NCBI GenBank assembly: GCA_021793945.1
Contig: JAJYRT010000087.1
Span: 1 to 7,699 of the forward strand
Direction of reading: 5' to 3'
DNA length: 7,699 nt
DNA from: Thermoplasmata archaeon
Lineage (GTDB): Archaea > Thermoplasmatota > Thermoplasmata > Thermoplasmatales > Thermoplasmataceae
Shown piece after piece: positions 6,307-7,699 of this stretch (position 1 is its first letter; every line of letters begins with the position of its first letter). Below the pieces are notes generated by a model. The model made no database searches, was not told where the DNA came from, and worked only from the letters and a program-made list of their open reading frames with translations. The position numbers and the translations under genes are program-made.

Positions 6307-7374
6307 TTAACCCACATGCTCCACAGTGAATTGAGTGGGTTCAGTTATGAATCCACAGTACATTTCGGTTACCCCAGAAATTGCTTGAGCTCTAGCCTGA
6401 ATTGAAGAGATCAAATTACCAGTATTTGAGGATGAGCTGGTCCAAGTGATATCTGTGAAATTAGGCAGGGTATATCCAATGCTCTCTGCAACCCATTCTC
6501 CAGTGGAAGTATTACGGGTAAAACTTATGCTTTTTCCCCATGACTGTCCGGTAGAATAATCCTTAATTTCGAAAGTCGACGCCCCATTACTGTAATTTGT
6601 CCACACTTGAACCAAATCACCCGGGTTGAAATGCATACTATTGCTATAAACTGGATTCGATGGATACGCCTCGTACCAAGGCGTCACAGTCTCTATATTG
6701 TTATACGATACATTTACGGCCACTCCCGCCTGCCAAAGGGGATCAACGCTAACGCCGCCTATCCCGACCCATATGCCGACAGCATCCTTGGCCACAGTTG
6801 TGCCCACGTATGAGGCACTAGGAACGTAAAATTCCCCAGTCACGTGGCTCGTTAATCCGGATTGAATAAATCCTGCCCAATTTTTATCTGTTAGGTTCAA
6901 GACAAGCACGAGGGTTCCGGAACTAGTGCCTGTATTTAGATATGTGGCAGAACTTTCATAGCTGTCAATACTCCCTGAATTTGTTTCTCATTGGAAGAAC
7001 TTGAATCCACTTTCAATGGAGACTGCCTGTATTTCGTAGGTTGTCGAGGCATAGAGGGTAACTGACTGACCATTTGAATATGTGCTGCTATCTATCTGCA
7101 CCTTCGCATTTCCTAGTATATCAATGCTATAGGATACAGTTGGAGGGAGTCCGCCTCCCCCGCCACCGCCTCCTCCACAGTTCGGGCAAGGGGCAGGTTC
7201 CTCTGGTGAAGATGAAGTTGATGTGCTGTTTTTTAGCGTCTCGAACGAATGAACCGCACTGAATGTGTTGTCAGTACTGCTACTGGCTGATCCTTGAGAC
7301 TCAATCGGAATAGAATACAGCAAGGATGGCGTCACAAAGAAAGCCAAGGCGATTAAAACAAATATTTTTTTCAA
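6307..7374 (-). CDS. Secreted glutamic peptidase (eqolisin, family G1), interrupted by one in-frame TGA
   Basis: The single reading frame has 355 codons and is broken only by a TGA at codon 129 (6988-6990). Residues 1-21 form a signal peptide (MKKIFVLIALAFFVTPSLLY). A Ser/Thr-rich linker follows, then CPNC (63-66) and nine consecutive glycines (67-75), which read as a flexible hinge. Residues 78-155 form a small beta-rich domain that normally carries a Trp where the TGA lies (GFKFFQ-stop-ETNSGSI). The G1 domain starts near residue 163: NWAGF, VTGEFYVPS, WVGIGG, LWQAG with the catalytic Gln (Gln215), WYEAYP, PGDLVQVW, STGQSW and GEWVAES holding the catalytic Glu (Glu293 or Glu297). Family members are pepstatin-insensitive proteases active at acid pH, which suits an acidophile's exterior. 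Without readthrough only a 128-residue fragment would be made. An internal GTG at 6909 could start the catalytic part, but it would lack a signal peptide. The family call is strong; functionality is doubtful. Confidence 0.88.
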
Positions 7375-7398
7375 AGTCGTTAAAATTTCATGAACCCA

Positions 7399-7408
7399 TT
7401 TAATAAAT
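7399..7408 (-). promoter_or_regulatory. Candidate TATA box of the glutamic peptidase operon
   Basis: On the minus strand this reads ATTTATTAAA and is centred about 29 bases upstream of the ATG at 7374. That spacing fits an archaeal promoter giving a leaderless or nearly leaderless transcript, in keeping with the lack of a Shine-Dalgarno sequence before this ATG (only an A-rich tract). Confidence 0.5.
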
Positions 7409-7464
7409 AGTTACCTTAAACATACCAAATTAGCTCTATAAGCCTTAATTTCCAACTTTTTTGA

Positions 7465-7521
7465 GAATGTTTATAACTTCACGATCTTATTGATAGTTTG
7501 GAGTGAAAGCCTGATGGCAAA
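7465..7521 (+). repeat. Right copy of the 57-bp perfect direct repeat
   Basis: The copy is identical base for base to 2244-2300 and in the same orientation. Here it leads into an intact-looking frame, so this is probably the parental or complete version: promoter, ribosome binding site and the first codons of the gene at 7514. The identity ends at codon 3 of that gene. Between the two copies lie 5164 bases. Recombination between the copies would delete that segment while leaving one working promoter on the right-hand gene. Confidence 0.97.
7470..7506 (+). promoter_or_regulatory. Promoter and ribosome binding site of the gene at 7514
   Basis: The TATA box TTTATAAC lies at 7470-7477 and the Shine-Dalgarno sequence GGAGTGA at 7500-7506, seven bases before the ATG. 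The region between 7375 and 7470 is shared with the divergent glutamic peptidase promoter. Confidence 0.65.
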
Positions 7522-7699
7522 TGACGTTAAGTTTATCACAAAGGAAACAGAGGGTAAGAAGAGGAGGATACCAATCATCGGAAGGATCCTCACTCACGAA
7601 GAAAAGAAGAGAGAAGAACAGTTCCAGCTAAATGATGAGAACATTTTAGTTCAAATAAAATATGGGACTGAACATGAATATGATGGGACCGTTGAGATT
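7514..7699 (+). CDS. Unknown charged cytoplasmic protein, 3' end cut by the window
   Basis: 62 codons are visible and the frame is open to the window edge. The protein starts MANDVKFITKETEGKKRR, continues with IPIIGRIL, then a highly charged helix-like stretch (THEEKKREEQFQLNDEN) and a beta-like segment (ILVQIKYG). It has no signal peptide or membrane segment, so it is probably cytoplasmic. The start is well supported by GGAGTGA seven bases upstream and a TATA box about 40 bases upstream. I do not recognise the family. Its promoter and first codons are duplicated at 2244-2300, so either it belongs to a multi-copy family or its 5' end was copied during a rearrangement. Confidence 0.8.
   Translation, partial: MANDVKFITKETEGKKRRIPIIGRILTHEEKKREEQFQLNDENILVQIKYGTEHEYDGTVEI

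Noticed and set aside
6988..6990. Reassignment of UGA to tryptophan or selenocysteine in this organism
   Set aside because: Two TGA positions would fit Trp, but the neighbouring remnant also carries TAA and TAG, TGG is used freely, and no recoding element is visible. Nonsense mutation or base error is simpler.
7150..7176. A simple GC-rich tandem repeat
   Set aside because: On the minus strand it is a run of nine glycine codons using mixed codons, in frame with the peptidase linker, so it is coding rather than a slipped DNA repeat.
2244..7521. An insertion sequence or composite transposon
   Set aside because: No transposase, terminal inverted repeats or integrase is found, and the repeats are promoter and start-codon sequence.

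Overview
The window most likely comes from a thermoacidophilic archaeon of the Thermoplasmata (Thermoplasmatales-like). The evidence is indirect: TATA-box promoters close to start codons, secreted proteins dense in N-glycosylation sequons, two tandem 'ESGL...W.V...G' surface-protein repeats of the kind common in that group, and an acid glutamic peptidase. No rRNA, tRNA or CRISPR array is visible, so the assignment is an inference.

Left part (1-1778, minus strand): an intact prolyl oligopeptidase (S9A) gene that runs off the left edge. It is followed by about 775 bases without an intact gene (1779-2555). This stretch holds the eroded remnant of a secreted-protein gene (minus, about 1952-2116), a small inverted repeat, a 57-bp promoter/start-codon repeat (2244-2300), and a truncated antisense gene fragment (2266-2502) whose intact part ends at the repeat edge.

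Middle part (2556-5729, plus strand): a two-gene operon whose stop and start codons abut. The first gene makes a 240-residue membrane-anchored, probably glycosylated extracellular protein. The second makes a ~694-residue surface protein with a carboxypeptidase-regulatory-like domain, two ESGL repeats and a C-terminal Hint (hedgehog/intein-type) autoprocessing domain. Its signal peptide lies in a different frame from the body, offset at a T6 run. A small hydrophobic protein frame follows, lacking an in-frame start codon.

Right part (7374-5756, minus strand): a secreted glutamic peptidase (G1, eqolisin) gene interrupted by one in-frame TGA, then a two-helix membrane protein gene and a small orphan coding-like frame. 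The second, identical copy of the 57-bp repeat (7465-7521) forms the promoter, ribosome binding site and first codons of a plus-strand gene that runs off the right edge.

Taken together, about 5.2 kb of cell-surface and secreted-protein genes sits between two perfect direct repeats, and most genes inside or next to it carry a single lesion. A decaying or recently rearranged accessory island, or a cluster of base-call errors, would explain this. Recoding or phase variation is a less likely but testable alternative. A shared role for the Hint protein, its membrane partners and the glutamic peptidase in building or trimming the cell surface at low pH is inference only.
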